NCBI RefSeq assembly: GCF_000173655.1
Contig: NZ_ABZU01000009.1
Location: 45,731 to 109,730 of the forward strand
From: Corynebacterium amycolatum SK46
GTDB lineage: Bacteria > Actinomycetota > Actinomycetes > Mycobacteriales > Mycobacteriaceae
Reading direction: 5' to 3'
DNA: 64,000 bases
The first letter of the stretch is position 1, and the number at the start of each line of letters is the position of its first letter. The translations under genes were made by a program, and so were the position numbers. Shown piece after piece: positions 17,901 to 27,430 of the stretch. The notes under the pieces were generated by a model, which ran no database searches, was not told where the DNA came from, and worked only from the letters and a program-made list of their open reading frames with translations.

Positions 17901-18473
17901 TCACGCCCACTTACCCGACATCCGGTTGTAACAGCTGGCACACAGGGAGATGTACTTCGGCGCTTCGAGTGCCTCAATTTCCACGGTCTCACCGTCGAGG
18001 ATAATGCTGCCGTCCGGATTCAACCGTGCAGTAAAAATCGCTTTCTGCCCACAGGTGCAAATTGTCTTAATTTCCTCAATGGTGTGGGCGACTTCGAGCA
18101 AGCGCTGGGAGCCCGGGAAGGCGTGGGTGCGAAAGTCGGTACGCAGGCCATAGCAGAGCACCGGGGTACCGCGAAGGGTGATGCCCAGCAACTGATCGAC
18201 CTGGCCAGGGGTAAGAAACTGTGCTTCATCGATGATTAGGCAATCGTAGCCGTCGGCAAGCGAGGAAAGGTCATCGCCGTCGTGGATGAGGTGCGCGCGT
18301 TCCGCGATTCCGATGCGGGAGTGCACGTCGCCGTCAGCCAATGTATCGACGGCCGGCTTGGCAATCAACGGTCGCATGTCGCGCTCGCGGTAGTTGTGGG
18401 CGACGCGGAGGACCTCGATGGATTTTCCGCTGTTCATGGTTCCGTAGCGGAAGTACAGTTTTGCCATAGCCAT
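17901..18473 (-). CDS. tdk: Thymidine kinase
   Basis: A 190-residue type II thymidine kinase that phosphorylates thymidine to dTMP in salvage. The P-loop is G-T-M-N-S-G-K-S (11-18), Walker B is LIIDEAQFL, and the lasso-domain zinc is bound by CTCGQ and the C-terminal CASCYN pair. Start is ATG at 18473 or 18467; both lie directly before AKLYFRYGTMNSGK and neither has a strong ribosome site. It ends 20 bp after the tRNA on the opposite strand and is divergent from the PfkB kinase. Confidence 0.95.
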   Translation of the reverse strand: MAMAKLYFRYGTMNSGKSIEVLRVAHNYRERDMRPLIAKPAVDTLADGDVHSRIGIAERAHLIHDGDDLSSLADGYDCLIIDEAQFLTPGQVDQLLGITLRGTPVLCYGLRTDFRTHAFPGSQRLLEVAHTIEEIKTICTCGQKAIFTARLNPDGSIILDGETVEIEALEAPKYISLCASCYNRMSGKWA

Positions 18474-18561
18474 TGATTGTAGGGCATCGATTCGCGGGCT
18501 CTGACGGGCGTGAGACCGGGCGGCCAACGCGGATCTGAAATCCCGACTATCCTATGTTTTT

Positions 18562-19560
18562 ATGCAGCCGATTCCTGACCTGAATGAGAATCCAACCGTT
18601 GTTGTATGTGGCTCTATCCACCTAGATACCCTGGTCAAGGTCGATAGCGTCCCCGCCGAAGGCGGCACGCTCATCGTTGATGACGGCACTAATTCGCTAG
18701 GTGGCAAGGGGGCCAACCAGGCCGTTGCTATTGCTTACGACGGTGTTCGTGCGGTCATGGCCGGCACGGTTGGCGAGGACCGCGCCGCCGATGTCGTAGT
18801 CGAGGAGCTCAACGCACACGGCGTGGATGTCCACTCCATTCAGACTTCCTGGGATCTGCCGACCGGCAGCGCTTTTGTGGCAACGAACCGTAAGGGGCGG
18901 CCAGTCATTTTTGTCCAGCGCGGTGCCGACGCACTGACGGACCCCACCGATTTCGTCGACGAGTTCGCATCTGCAGATGTCGTGCTCGCACAGGGCGAGC
19001 TCCTCCCCGAAGCAACTGAGGCGATCGCGTCCGTCGCGTCTATGTACAACGCACGACTGGTGCTGAACCTAAACCCGGTCACAACCGTCACACCTGCGCT
19101 GATTGACCATGCTGATCCGCTGATCGTCAATATGAAGGGTGCCTGGGAGACGATTCGTCGTCTGGACATCGCCGAGGGCATCCGCGCCACCGACTACCGC
19201 GCACAGCTCGAGGCGCTACTGCAGTACTGCCCCAGCGTCGTCATGCTCCGCGGCGACAACGGCTGTCTCTTCGCACAGCACTCCGACGGCCTCGACGACG
19301 ACCCGACAATCTACGAACATCCTGCGCTCAAACTGCCAGAGGAGAAGATTGTCGACGGCACCGGCTCCGGCGATGCGTTCGTCGGCACGCTCACCGCAGA
19401 GCTGGCTAAGGGCACCTCGCTTTACGACGCCGTCCCTCTGGCCACCGCAGCAGGTGCGGCAGCCGTACAGGCGGTTGGCGCATGCTCCGCGTTTGTCCGC
19501 CGCGACAAGCTGCTCGAGATGGTCGAGGCGGAGGATTTTCCCGCTATCCGCGTTTATTAG
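18562..19560 (+). CDS. PfkB-family sugar kinase, ribokinase-like
   Basis: A 332-residue carbohydrate kinase. The N-terminal substrate motif is GGTLIVDDGTNSLGGKGANQAVA, and the C-terminal anion-hole/catalytic motif is DGTGSGDAFVGTL with the base Asp in GSGD. The GG(K)GANQA signature fits ribokinase best (D-ribose to ribose-5-phosphate), but no ribose transporter or regulator is nearby, so the sugar is uncertain; adenosine or another nucleoside is possible next to thymidine kinase. It is transcribed alone, divergent from tdk. Confidence 0.85.
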   Translation: MQPIPDLNENPTVVVCGSIHLDTLVKVDSVPAEGGTLIVDDGTNSLGGKGANQAVAIAYDGVRAVMAGTVGEDRAADVVVEELNAHGVDVHSIQTSWDLPTGSAFVATNRKGRPVIFVQRGADALTDPTDFVDEFASADVVLAQGELLPEATEAIASVASMYNARLVLNLNPVTTVTPALIDHADPLIVNMKGAWETIRRLDIAEGIRATDYRAQLEALLQYCPSVVMLRGDNGCLFAQHSDGLDDDPTIYEHPALKLPEEKIVDGTGSGDAFVGTLTAELAKGTSLYDAVPLATAAGAAAVQAVGACSAFVRRDKLLEMVEAEDFPAIRVY

Positions 19561-19613
19561 TGGTTTTCTAAGCGACGGTTCTGGGTAGGCGACGGCTTAC
19601 CTTCTTACTAGAG

Positions 19614-19638
19614 GGCGATGCCAAACTTAGGCATCGCC
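19614..19638. terminator. Bidirectional hairpin between convergent genes
   Basis: A perfect 9-bp stem (19614-19622 with 19630-19638) with a 7-nt loop lies between the convergent sugar kinase and PIN-PhoH genes. No real U-run follows on either side, so it may stop transcription weakly or only protect 3' ends. Confidence 0.45.
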
Positions 19639-19639
19639 A

Positions 19640-20914
19640 CTAATCCAGCATGCTGGTGACCAGCTCTGCAATCTTCGAGCGCTCCGAGCGCTTCAGTGTG
19701 ATATGCGCAAAAAGCTCGTTGCCCTTGAGCTTTTCAATCACCGCCTGCACACCGTCATGGCGGCCGACGCGCAGGTTGTCGCGCTGTGCGACGTCATGAG
19801 TGAGAATGACCCGCGAATTGCTACCAAGACGAGACAGCACCGTCAGCAGTACGTTACGCTCCAGCGACTGCGCCTCATCGACGATCACGAAGCTGTCATG
19901 CAGGCTGCGACCGCGAATGTGGGTCAGCGGCAGAACTTCCAGCATGTCGCGCGAGGCAATCTCATCCATGACATTCTCCGAGACCAGCCCCTCCAGAGTG
20001 TCGTAGACAGCCTGCGCCCACGGGTTCATCTTTTCGTCCTCACTACCGGGCAGGTAGCCAAGGTTTTGGCCACCGACCGCGTAGAGCGGACGGAACACCA
20101 CGATTCGGCGGTGCAGCCCACGCTCCAACACCGACTCCAGCCCCGCACACAACGCGAGCGCCGACTTACCCGTACCGGCTCGACCACCGAGGGAGACAAT
20201 TCCCACCGAGTCATCCAACAGCAGGTCGAGCGCAACACGCTGCTCCGCCGACCGCCCCTTCAGACCAAATGCCTCAGTATCGCCCCGCACAAGCTTGACG
20301 ACGCCCGGGGCGCTCACTCGTGCCAGCGCAGACTGGCTACCAGCGCTGAGCTGCACACCGCAGTGCAGCGGCTGATCCTGGATCTGCTCGAGCTCAAGGA
20401 ACCCATTGGCGAAAAGACGATCAATTTCCTCCGGGTCGACGTCCACTTCCACCATTCCTGAGTACCCAGTTAGAACGACGTCTTGGGCGCGGTAATCGTC
20501 GGCAGGCAAACCGACCGCACCAGCCTTAACGCGGAGCGGAATGTCCTTGGTGACCAGCACGACATCATGGCCATCGTGCTGAAGATTGAGGGCGCAAGCG
20601 AGAATGCGGTGATCGTTTTCGGCGGTGCGGAAGCCTGCGGGAAGGATGGAGGGATCAGAGTGGTTGAGCTCAATATGCATAAACCCGCCAAGATCATTGG
20701 CGGGCACAGGCCGGTCCAGGTGGCCGTAGCGGTAACGCAGCTCTTCGAGAAAACGGAGCGCTTCTCGGGCGAACCACCCCAGCTCTGGGTGGTGGCGCTT
20801 GGCCTCCAGTTCACTCACCACGACCAGTGGAAGAACAACTTGGTGCTCATCGAACTTCTTGGTGGCGTGGGGATCGGACAGCAGGACCGAGGTATCAAGC
20901 ACGTAGGTACGCAT
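19640..20914 (-). CDS. PIN domain-PhoH ATPase fusion (PhoH2 type)
   Basis: A 424-residue protein of two parts. Residues 1 to about 140 are a PIN nuclease domain with acidic residues in [28 protein letters not shown] and VTKDIPLR. From about 215 on it is a PhoH ATPase/helicase with P-loop [13 protein letters not shown] and Walker [13 protein letters not shown]. Mycobacterial PhoH2 is described as an ATP-dependent RNA helicase/RNase whose PIN activity is curbed by a small upstream antitoxin gene (phoAT). No such gene is visible in the 170 bp upstream here. Another PhoH (no PIN) is at 44 kb. It probably unwinds and cuts RNA. Confidence 0.9.
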   Translation of the reverse strand: MRTYVLDTSVLLSDPHATKKFDEHQVVLPLVVVSELEAKRHHPELGWFAREALRFLEELRYRYGHLDRPVPANDLGGFMHIELNHSDPSILPAGFRTAENDHRILACALNLQHDGHDVVLVTKDIPLRVKAGAVGLPADDYRAQDVVLTGYSGMVEVDVDPEEIDRLFANGFLELEQIQDQPLHCGVQLSAGSQSALARVSAPGVVKLVRGDTEAFGLKGRSAEQRVALDLLLDDSVGIVSLGGRAGTGKSALALCAGLESVLERGLHRRIVVFRPLYAVGGQNLGYLPGSEDEKMNPWAQAVYDTLEGLVSENVMDEIASRDMLEVLPLTHIRGRSLHDSFVIVDEAQSLERNVLLTVLSRLGSNSRVILTHDVAQRDNLRVGRHDGVQAVIEKLKGNELFAHITLKRSERSKIAELVTSMLD

Positions 20915-21084
20915 GACTTCAGGCTAAAAGTCAGAGGTAGAAATTACGTGGTTGTGAGATGAATGCTTGGTTATCAGATGACCCACAATTGGTTACAGGC
21001 TCTAATCCTCAAGTTGAACCCTAAGGAAGTGGCCGAGCACCGAGCACCGCTGCCCGGCCTCTTCACTGTCTTCAGTAATGACAA

Positions 21085-22521
21085 CTAGTCGTTGTGGCGA
21101 ATCTGTCGCCCCAGCAGCTTGTGGCGAAGTGGATCAACCGCCAAGGTCACAACGCCAACTGCTACAACTCCCACGAGATACGCCAGCGCAACAACAAGTG
21201 AGCGTTGGCTAAAGGAAACTTCATACGCGCCCGAACCGAACATGACCACTCCCAACAGCGCACCCATGACAAAGCCGATGATGCTGGTCGCAAACATGGG
21301 GAAGAATGTCTGCTTGAAAGTGACCGTGCGATGGAAGGTGATTGGCGTACCAATGAAGTCCAATGCCTTTGTCAGCGAGGCCTCTTCATAGACGGCTGAG
21401 GCCTGCGTCAACACCGTCGATACCAGCAGCAGAATGAAGCCAATTACAAAGGTGATAGTCACACCGGTTGCAATATCGTGCGCGAATGTAACATCCGCAA
21501 CTTCTTCAATCTTGTCTTCGCTCGGCATCATCATCGTGTACCCGAGCAGCAAGGACAGGAAAGTCATGGAACTGACTCGACGCCATGATTCCTTGGCATT
21601 AGTGGCCACTCGCCTTGTCGCCACAAAGTCGCTCGAAGTACCGAAGAAGCTGGCGATACGAGCAACCACCTGAATGAAGAAAGGCGCCACCAGGCCAATT
21701 GCCCAGACCATCAGGTACATCATTGCTGCGACACCAAGCGTGGTAGCCACGGTTCCACCCGCGATATTGGAGTTGCCTACCGCGTACAGGACGCCCGCAC
21801 CGATGACAACGGCCACAATCATGCGCCATGACTTCATCGCCTTAGGCACTTCCTTGCGAGAAACACCAAGTGGCGAAATCATCACCCTTCGCAAACCGAC
21901 CACAGCCGCAAAGAGCGCGAGGAGCACCACCGCTACCCAGACCAGTGGGTAGCCCCACCAGGGCAGCAACATGTCCCAGGTATCCAGGTAGTCATTGTCG
22001 AACTTGATCATCGCCCAGAATGGTGCGGTGGCAACCGACAACAACGTGCCCACCACAAGCCCAACAGCAGCCAACACGAGGGTCTCGATAACTACCATGC
22101 GTGTAACTGCCCCGTTGGAGAGACCAATCAAGCGCAGAGTTGCCAACCTCTGCTCACGTCCTGCAGCGCCAAGCACCGCCGACTGTGCCACCAGCGAAAC
22201 CATTGCCGGAATCACAAACACACAGGCCACCAGCGCCAACTGCAGGTACATCTCGCCCTGGCCTTGATTCATGTAATCCTCAGGGGTTGGGTTCGGCGGC
22301 AGCTTCGGCTCAGCCTGCCAACGGCGGTAAAACATCGCCGTGCCGCCAACCACGACCAACGCCAACCACGTACTCACGGTCATAGCTACCACGGACAGTG
22401 CGGATAACCAGCCGTTTCCCGAATGCGATTCACGCCCGGCGCGTTGTAGCCGCGTGCTCAAGTCCGCTAGTGCACCGGTAGGAATTCTCTGGGGTTTCGC
22501 TGATTCAGTTACGGTGCTCAC
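21085..22521 (-). CDS. ABC transporter permease, FtsX/MacB-like
   Basis: A 478-residue membrane protein with about ten predicted helices and two FtsX-type modules. One covers about residues 100-220 (VALVACVFVIPAMVSLVAQSAVLGAAGREQRLATLRLIGLS) and a diverged second lies near the C terminus. The REQRLATLRLIGLS coupling-helix motif is typical of FtsX permeases. It overlaps the ATPase gene by 4 bp and works with it. An imperfect hairpin (21031-21038 with 21052-21059) follows the stop. The divergent two-component system suggests cell-envelope stress or antimicrobial peptide response, as for similar actinobacterial modules. Confidence 0.87.
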   Translation of the reverse strand: MSTVTESAKPQRIPTGALADLSTRLQRAGRESHSGNGWLSALSVVAMTVSTWLALVVVGGTAMFYRRWQAEPKLPPNPTPEDYMNQGQGEMYLQLALVACVFVIPAMVSLVAQSAVLGAAGREQRLATLRLIGLSNGAVTRMVVIETLVLAAVGLVVGTLLSVATAPFWAMIKFDNDYLDTWDMLLPWWGYPLVWVAVVLLALFAAVVGLRRVMISPLGVSRKEVPKAMKSWRMIVAVVIGAGVLYAVGNSNIAGGTVATTLGVAAMMYLMVWAIGLVAPFFIQVVARIASFFGTSSDFVATRRVATNAKESWRRVSSMTFLSLLLGYTMMMPSEDKIEEVADVTFAHDIATGVTITFVIGFILLLVSTVLTQASAVYEEASLTKALDFIGTPITFHRTVTFKQTFFPMFATSIIGFVMGALLGVVMFGSGAYEVSFSQRSLVVALAYLVGVVAVGVVTLAVDPLRHKLLGRQIRHND

Positions 22522-23243
22522 TTTGTAACCTCCGCTCCTGCCAGCATGCGATCATCGTGAATCAGGCCATCGCGGATCTCCACACGTCGACGACACCAGT
22601 CGGCCACCTTCACATCGTGAGTAACCATCACCAACGTCGTGCCGGTTTGCTCCACCAACGCAATCAGTTGCTGCATGACCTCATGACCTGTGGACTGGTC
22701 CAACGCGCCAGTCGGCTCATCAGCAAAGATGACACCTGGCTCACCGGCCATCGCGCGAGCAATGGCGACACGCTGCGCTTGACCGCCGGACATCTGTCCT
22801 GGGCGACGGCGCGTGAGGTCTGTTAGCCCCAGGCGGTTGAGGACATCGTCGGCAAGCTCGAGTGACTTTGAGCGCTTCTTGCCCTGCAGAATCATTGGCA
22901 GAGCAACGTTTTCCCTGGCAGTCAGCTCGGGAAGGAGCTGGCCATCCTGGAAAACGAAGCCGAAGTCGTGCAGGCGGAGGGCGGAGCGGTCGGCATCGGA
23001 AAGCGAATTGATCTTGGTGTCACCGAAGATGACATCGCCGTCGTCCGGCAGCAACACGCCGGACATGCAGTGCAGCAGTGTCGACTTACCAGAACCTGAC
23101 GGTCCCATGACTGCAACGGTTTCGCCGGGCTCAATGGTCAGCGAAATGCCGGTGAGAACGGGAGCGGAATTGTAGGACTTAGTGATGTCACGAATACAAA
23201 GTCGTGCGTTTCTTGGGCTGTTGTTGTCTGTCATGGCACTCAT
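22518..23243 (-). CDS. ABC transporter ATP-binding protein (LolD/MacB type)
   Basis: A 241-residue ABC ATPase. Walker A is GPSGSGKS, Q-loop FQDGQLLPELTARENVALP, signature MSGGQAQRVAIARAM, Walker B VIFADEPTGALDQ, and the switch histidine is in VMVTHD. The family fits exporters or extractors of the FtsE/LolD/MacB group. Two in-frame ATG codons (23243, 23234) could start it. It is the first gene of the two-gene operon and faces the sensor-kinase gene across a 117-bp shared promoter region. Confidence 0.93.
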   Translation of the reverse strand: MSAMTDNNSPRNARLCIRDITKSYNSAPVLTGISLTIEPGETVAVMGPSGSGKSTLLHCMSGVLLPDDGDVIFGDTKINSLSDADRSALRLHDFGFVFQDGQLLPELTARENVALPMILQGKKRSKSLELADDVLNRLGLTDLTRRRPGQMSGGQAQRVAIARAMAGEPGVIFADEPTGALDQSTGHEVMQQLIALVEQTGTTLVMVTHDVKVADWCRRRVEIRDGLIHDDRMLAGAEVTK

Positions 23244-23360
23244 TTCACTCGCACGGAGGCGTTTTCAACACCGTGCCCACTTTCCTTTTGCGGTAGTGCT
23301 AGGTCTACTATGCCGGAAATTAATTCCTCCGCACGCAGAGCTTTCGTACCATAGGAAACT

Positions 23361-24155
23361 ATGGAGCTGAAGGATTATTTCCGCAAATATATCGGCGCGA
23401 ACCGCCGCGAAAAAGCGCATAAACGCAGCTACGAGGAATCCGCCGCCGCTCGCATCGCCGAACTTACCGCTTCACGACGAACAATTGCCGAAGCCTTCGA
23501 GATTGAACGTCGCCGCATTGAAAATGACCTCCACGACGGAGCTCAGCAATATATTGTTGCGGCTTCAATGAAATTGGGCCTTGCGGAGTTAGAGGCCTCC
23601 AATACGGACAATGAGGAACTAATGCAGCTCCTGGCGGAAACGCGCGGCCATTTGGAGGATGGACTGCGGGCCCTGCGGCGAACAGTCCACGGAATTCACC
23701 CGCAGGTGTTGCGCGATCGCGGTCTGCAAGCGGCTGTTGAAGAGATTGCTGAAGGGTACGGCCCTCACGTTGTTGTGCACACTCCCTATCCCCTGCCGGA
23801 ATTGGAAGAAAGTGTGCTCGCCGCGGCATATTTTTTCTGTGCAGAAGTGCTGACTAATGCGGCGAAATATGCTCCGAATGCCCCAGTTTCTGTGCTGCTC
23901 ACCTCAGATCAAACACTGAATATTTCAATTACGGACCAAGGTCCAGGCGGGGCAAAATTGGGGCGCGGATTGCGGGGCATGAAAGAGCGTCTGGCCACTT
24001 TCGACGGTGCGATGACCATGCACTCTCCCGAAGGCGGACCAACGCAGGTAATAGCCAGAATTCCCTTGATGCTAAACCGCTGGGAATCGGGCATTGGAGA
24101 AATGGAAGGTGCGGAAATGGAAAGCGTGGAAATGAAAGGTGCGGAGAAGAAATGA
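23361..24155 (+). CDS. Soluble NarL-type sensor histidine kinase
   Basis: A 264-residue HisKA_3 histidine kinase. The phosphorylation site is H58 in ENDLHDGAQQ, followed by a dimerisation helix and a HATPase domain with N box EVLTNAAKYA, G1 TDQGPGGA and G2 LGRGLRGMKERL. There is no transmembrane segment or recognisable sensor domain. Only a 40-residue basic coiled N terminus precedes the kinase core, so the signal must come from inside the cell or from a membrane partner such as the adjacent permease. The last 19 residues are a short tandem repeat (EMEGA, EMESV, EMKGA) outside the fold. It overlaps the regulator start by 4 bp. Confidence 0.9.
   Translation: MELKDYFRKYIGANRREKAHKRSYEESAAARIAELTASRRTIAEAFEIERRRIENDLHDGAQQYIVAASMKLGLAELEASNTDNEELMQLLAETRGHLEDGLRALRRTVHGIHPQVLRDRGLQAAVEEIAEGYGPHVVVHTPYPLPELEESVLAAAYFFCAEVLTNAAKYAPNAPVSVLLTSDQTLNISITDQGPGGAKLGRGLRGMKERLATFDGAMTMHSPEGGPTQVIARIPLMLNRWESGIGEMEGAEMESVEMKGAEKK
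24099..24143 (+). repeat. 15-bp tandem repeat at kinase C terminus
   Basis: Three in-frame 15-bp units encoding EMEGA, EMESV and EMKGA, directly before the stop. The period is a multiple of three, so copy-number change would keep the frame. Confidence 0.7.
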
Positions 24156-24877
24156 AAATTGTCATTGCGGATGACTCGGCACTCCTGCGGGAGGGGGTCG
24201 CGGGGCTCGTCGAAAAGCGTGGACATGAAGTGATTGCGATGGTCGACACTGCCCACGGCCTGGTGGCGGACATCGATGACCGTTTTGATGACACGGGCGA
24301 GCTGCCAGACTTGGTGATTACCGATGTGCGCATGCCTCCAAAGATGAGCGATGACGGCCTGCGGGCGGCGGTCGAGTTGCGCGAGCGCTATCCGCAGCTG
24401 AATGTGATGGTGCTGTCGCAGTATGTGGCGCCGGCGTATGCGCGTGAATTGTTCTCGTCGAGCGGTGCTGGAGGTAGCGCTGGGGTTGGTACTGGGGTCG
24501 GCTCGAGTGGCAGCAGCTCGAGTGGCGGGACCGGGTATCTGCTCAAAGACCGCGTTGGCCAGGTGTTGGACTTCTTGGGTTCGCTCGAAGTTGTCGCCGG
24601 TGGTGGCGTGGTGATTGACCCTGATGTGGCGACGGCATTGATGCAGTCCGGCAAATCAGGGCTAGCCAGTTTGACGGCGCGCGAACGCGAAGTGCTCGAG
24701 CTGATGGCACGTGGCAAGTCGAATAAGCAGATTGCCGATGACCTCGTGCTTTCCGGGGCGGCAGTGGCGAAACACGTGTCCAATATCTTTATGAAGCTGC
24801 ATCTGGAGCCCGGGGAGGAAAACCGCCGTGTGCGGGCAATTTTGGAATTTCTCACGGCGACGTCGGGGCAGATTTAG
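24152..24877 (+). CDS. LuxR/NarL-family response regulator
   Basis: A 241-residue regulator. The receiver domain has D7, D8 and phosphoacceptor D58 (VITDVRMP) with conserved K132 in GYLLKDRV. The DNA-binding LuxR HTH occupies about 170-235 ([43 protein letters not shown]). Residues 102-127 are an unusual Gly/Ser-rich insertion between receiver helix 4 and the GYLLK strand. It is the partner of the soluble kinase and presumably controls the divergent ABC operon. Confidence 0.93.
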   Translation: MKIVIADDSALLREGVAGLVEKRGHEVIAMVDTAHGLVADIDDRFDDTGELPDLVITDVRMPPKMSDDGLRAAVELRERYPQLNVMVLSQYVAPAYARELFSSSGAGGSAGVGTGVGSSGSSSSGGTGYLLKDRVGQVLDFLGSLEVVAGGGVVIDPDVATALMQSGKSGLASLTAREREVLELMARGKSNKQIADDLVLSGAAVAKHVSNIFMKLHLEPGEENRRVRAILEFLTATSGQI

Positions 24878-24929
24878 GGTCGGCAGCAATCGCATCTCTC
24901 GCAAAGGCGATGAAAAAATAAGTGTTGAT

Positions 24930-24945
24930 TGTGGCACGAGTCACA
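24930..24945. promoter_or_regulatory. GlxR-like (CRP-type) operator upstream of ald
   Basis: TGTGGCACGAGTCACA matches the corynebacterial GlxR consensus TGTGA-N6-TCACA with one mismatch, and the flanks extend the palindrome to TTGTG/CACAA. It lies 54 bp upstream of the aldehyde dehydrogenase start. The C. glutamicum homologue ald is known to be under GlxR and RamA/RamB control. Function here is inferred. Confidence 0.6.
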
Positions 24946-24998
24946 AATTAAAGTTGGCTCGTACGTTTGTTGTTTCCCTATCGAAAGGACGTGTCTAC

Positions 24999-26519
24999 AT
25001 GACTGTTTACGCCAACCCCGGCACCCTCGATGCAATCTTCACATACAAGGAGCAGTACGAGAATTTCATCGACGGTAAGTGGACACCTCCAGTAGACGGG
25101 CAATACATGGACAACTCCACCCCGGTCACGGGCGAGGTTTTCTGCCGGGTTCCGCGGTCTAACGAGAAAGACATTGAGCTCGCCCTCGACGCCGCACACA
25201 AAGCGAAGGACTCTTGGGCCTCGGTTCCTGCGGCCGAGCGGGCGCTAATCCTCCACCGCATCGCGGACCGTCTGGAGGAAAACCTTGAGAAGATTGCCGT
25301 CGCCGAGACCTGGGAGAACGGCAAGGCCATCCGCGAGACCCTCGCCGCTGACATCCCGCTCGCAATCGACCACTTCCGCTACTTCGCCGGCGCCACCCGC
25401 ACGCAGGAGGGGCGCATCTCGCAGATCGACGACAACACGGTCGCCTACCACTTCCACGAGCCACTCGGCGTCGTCGGCCAGATCATCCCGTGGAACTTCC
25501 CCCTCCTGATGGCCGCTTGGAAGATCGCCCCGGCCCTCGCTGCCGGCAACTGCATCGTGCTCAAGCCTGCAGAGCAGACCCCCGCGTCGATCCTCATGCT
25601 CACCGAGATCATCGCCGATCTGCTTCCGGACGGCGTCCTCAACATCGTCAATGGCCTCGGCACCGAGGCCGGTGCTGCGCTGACCGCAAGCGACCGGATC
25701 TCCAAGATTGCGTTCACCGGATCGACTGCCGTTGGCCAGATGATCAATAAGGCAGTGTCCGACAAGATTATTCCAATCACGCTGGAGCTCGGCGGCAAGT
25801 CCCCATCCATCTTCTTCCCCGACGTCATGGACACCGACGACGCGTTCCGCGAGAAGTGCATCGAGGGCCTGGCCATGTTCGCGCTTAATCAAGGCGAGGT
25901 CTGCACCTGCCCGTCGCGAGCCCTGGTCCACGAAGACATTGCTGATGAGTTCCTGAAGCTCGCGGTCGAGCGCGTCAAGCAGATTAAGACCGGCAACCCG
26001 CTGGACACGTCGGTACAGATGGGCGCCCAGGCCTCCCAGGAGCAGCTGGACAAAATCTCCGGCTACTTGGAGTCCGGACCGAAGGAGGGCGCGGAGGTTC
26101 TCACCGGCGGCAACGTCGCCAAGCTCGAAGGGCTGGAGGGAGGCTACTACGTCGAGCCGACAATCTTTAAGGGCAACAACTCGATGCGTTTCTTCCGCGA
26201 GGAGATCTTCGGCCCGGTCCTGGCCGTGACAACCTTCAAGACTCTGGACGAGGCTCTCGAGATTGCCAACGACACCATCTACGGCCTTGGCGCCGGTGTG
26301 TGGAGCCGCAACCAGAACAACGCCTACCGCGCTGCCCGCGGCATCCAGGCCGGCCGCGTGTGGGTGAATAACTACCACAGCTACCCTGCTCACGCAGCCT
26401 TCGGCGGTTACAAGCAGTCCGGTATCGGCCGCGAGAACCACTTGATGATGCTCGAGCACTACCAGGAGACCAAGTGCATGCTCGTCTCTTACGACGAGAA
26501 CCCGACTGGCCTGTTCTAA
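24999..26519 (+). CDS. ald: NAD-dependent acetaldehyde/aldehyde dehydrogenase
   Basis: A 506-residue class aldehyde dehydrogenase of the AldB/ExaC type that oxidises acetaldehyde to acetate (ethanol catabolism in corynebacteria). The catalytic nucleophile is C302 in GEVCTCPSR, and the general base is E263 in LELGGKSP. The N terminus MTVYANPGT closely resembles C. glutamicum Ald. ATG at 24999 has GAAAGGA 9 nt upstream, so longer upstream reading is ignored. A GlxR-like site precedes it. The gene is monocistronic after the response-regulator gene. Confidence 0.93.
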   Translation: MTVYANPGTLDAIFTYKEQYENFIDGKWTPPVDGQYMDNSTPVTGEVFCRVPRSNEKDIELALDAAHKAKDSWASVPAAERALILHRIADRLEENLEKIAVAETWENGKAIRETLAADIPLAIDHFRYFAGATRTQEGRISQIDDNTVAYHFHEPLGVVGQIIPWNFPLLMAAWKIAPALAAGNCIVLKPAEQTPASILMLTEIIADLLPDGVLNIVNGLGTEAGAALTASDRISKIAFTGSTAVGQMINKAVSDKIIPITLELGGKSPSIFFPDVMDTDDAFREKCIEGLAMFALNQGEVCTCPSRALVHEDIADEFLKLAVERVKQIKTGNPLDTSVQMGAQASQEQLDKISGYLESGPKEGAEVLTGGNVAKLEGLEGGYYVEPTIFKGNNSMRFFREEIFGPVLAVTTFKTLDEALEIANDTIYGLGAGVWSRNQNNAYRAARGIQAGRVWVNNYHSYPAHAAFGGYKQSGIGRENHLMMLEHYQETKCMLVSYDENPTGLF

Positions 26520-26595
26520 AGAATCCACCCCCTCTGGGCTGGGCAATCTTTCGATTCCGATTCACGCCCGATGAAGGTGGCGACGATTGCCCTTG

Positions 26596-26611
26596 CCCCC
26601 CCCAAAAAAAA
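26596..26611. repeat. Poly-C/poly-A tract (C8A8)
   Basis: Eight C followed by eight A downstream of ald. A similar C6A8 tract occurs at 28028-28041. Such tracts are slippage-prone. Confidence 0.85.
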
Positions 26612-26680
26612 CCTCCGCGTCTGGCAGGTTACGATGGTCGGCCTTAACCTGACGCATCAGGCGCTGGCGACTCCAGAGTT

Positions 26681-26714
26681 AGAGGCCTAGCTCACGGCCG
26701 ACGGCTAGGCCTCT
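26681..26714. terminator. Hairpin between ald and convergent membrane-protein gene
   Basis: A perfect 10-bp stem AGAGGCCTAG/CTAGGCCTCT (26681-26690 with 26705-26714) with a 14-nt loop. On the plus strand it is followed by CTTTCTTC, so it may terminate readthrough from ald; it overlaps the 3' end of the convergent gene. Confidence 0.5.
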
Positions 26715-27138
26715 CTTTCTTCACTTGCCGGTACCACCTACGCATCCGATTAATCGCGGCACTGGCGGCCCATCCGCCGAGAAATAGTAGCGGGATGTAG
26801 AAGAACACGACATAGGCGACGGCTAGACCGTCCTGCCCGTCGGGCGGCGTGGTGAGAAATAGGAATGCCAGATCTCCAAGCGCGGCAATTCCTGCGCCGG
26901 TAGCTGCTGCGACAATGCTCCGCGCGCCGGTCATCCCCCGAGCCGACGAGCCATCACCGGCGAAAACGGCTATTGCTCCGACCAGCATTACTGAGACCAA
27001 CATGGACACAATCCACGACGCAATTCCTTCGTCGTAGGCGAGATTGGGCTCCGGCAAGATTAGCCCACCCAAAACACTCCACGCGACCGCGGCAAAAAAG
27101 GACGCCAGCAAGGGGCGGGTTATACTGTCGAGCCTCAT
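26692..27138 (-). CDS. Hypothetical membrane protein, four TM segments
   Basis: I do not recognise this 148-residue protein. It has four hydrophobic stretches (about 9-29, 41-60, 76-95 and 107-130). A loop with GDGSSARGM falls between the second and third, and a strongly basic C-terminal tail (NRMRRWYRQVKKERPSRRP) suggests a cytoplasmic C terminus. Its codon pattern looks like its neighbours. It is isolated, convergent with ald, and followed by the repeat-rich region, so it may be an accessory gene. Confidence 0.6.
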   Translation of the reverse strand: MRLDSITRPLLASFFAAVAWSVLGGLILPEPNLAYDEGIASWIVSMLVSVMLVGAIAVFAGDGSSARGMTGARSIVAAATGAGIAALGDLAFLFLTTPPDGQDGLAVAYVVFFYIPLLFLGGWAASAAINRMRRWYRQVKKERPSRRP

Positions 27139-27430
27139 GCGTCCCAGGTTACGTGAGATGACCTTAAGAAAGACCGAATCTCCCCTCCCCAGTGAAGAAT
27201 CGAGTCACACCCACAAGAGCACAATCCTCCGAGCATAAAGTGGGTTACGTAGAAAAACTGACAACCCGAAAAACTTACGGGCTGCAAATGTGAAACTGTG
27301 CGAGCTTATGACACTTTCAGGCAATTTTCCGGGCCATTTTTGACATAACCACAGTCAGTAACTCGGATCGGCCCAACGCCACCGGTCATAAACGTGGTCA
27401 GTAACTCGCATTGGGACTAAACGGAAAAAG
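27139..27430. other. Non-coding stretch before phosphoesterase remnant
   Basis: About 290 bp without a credible gene. It contains a direct repeat GTCAGTAACTCG at 27353-27364 and 27399-27410, each followed by a similar tail (GATCGG / CATTGG), and words such as GGTCATAAACGTGG that resemble the repeats beyond 28 kb. Confidence 0.45.

Noticed and set aside
25245..26546. Long minus-strand reading frame (about 430 codons) opposite ald
   Set aside because: It is the antisense shadow of a well-supported aldehyde dehydrogenase in GC-rich DNA; no recognisable domain or ribosome site.
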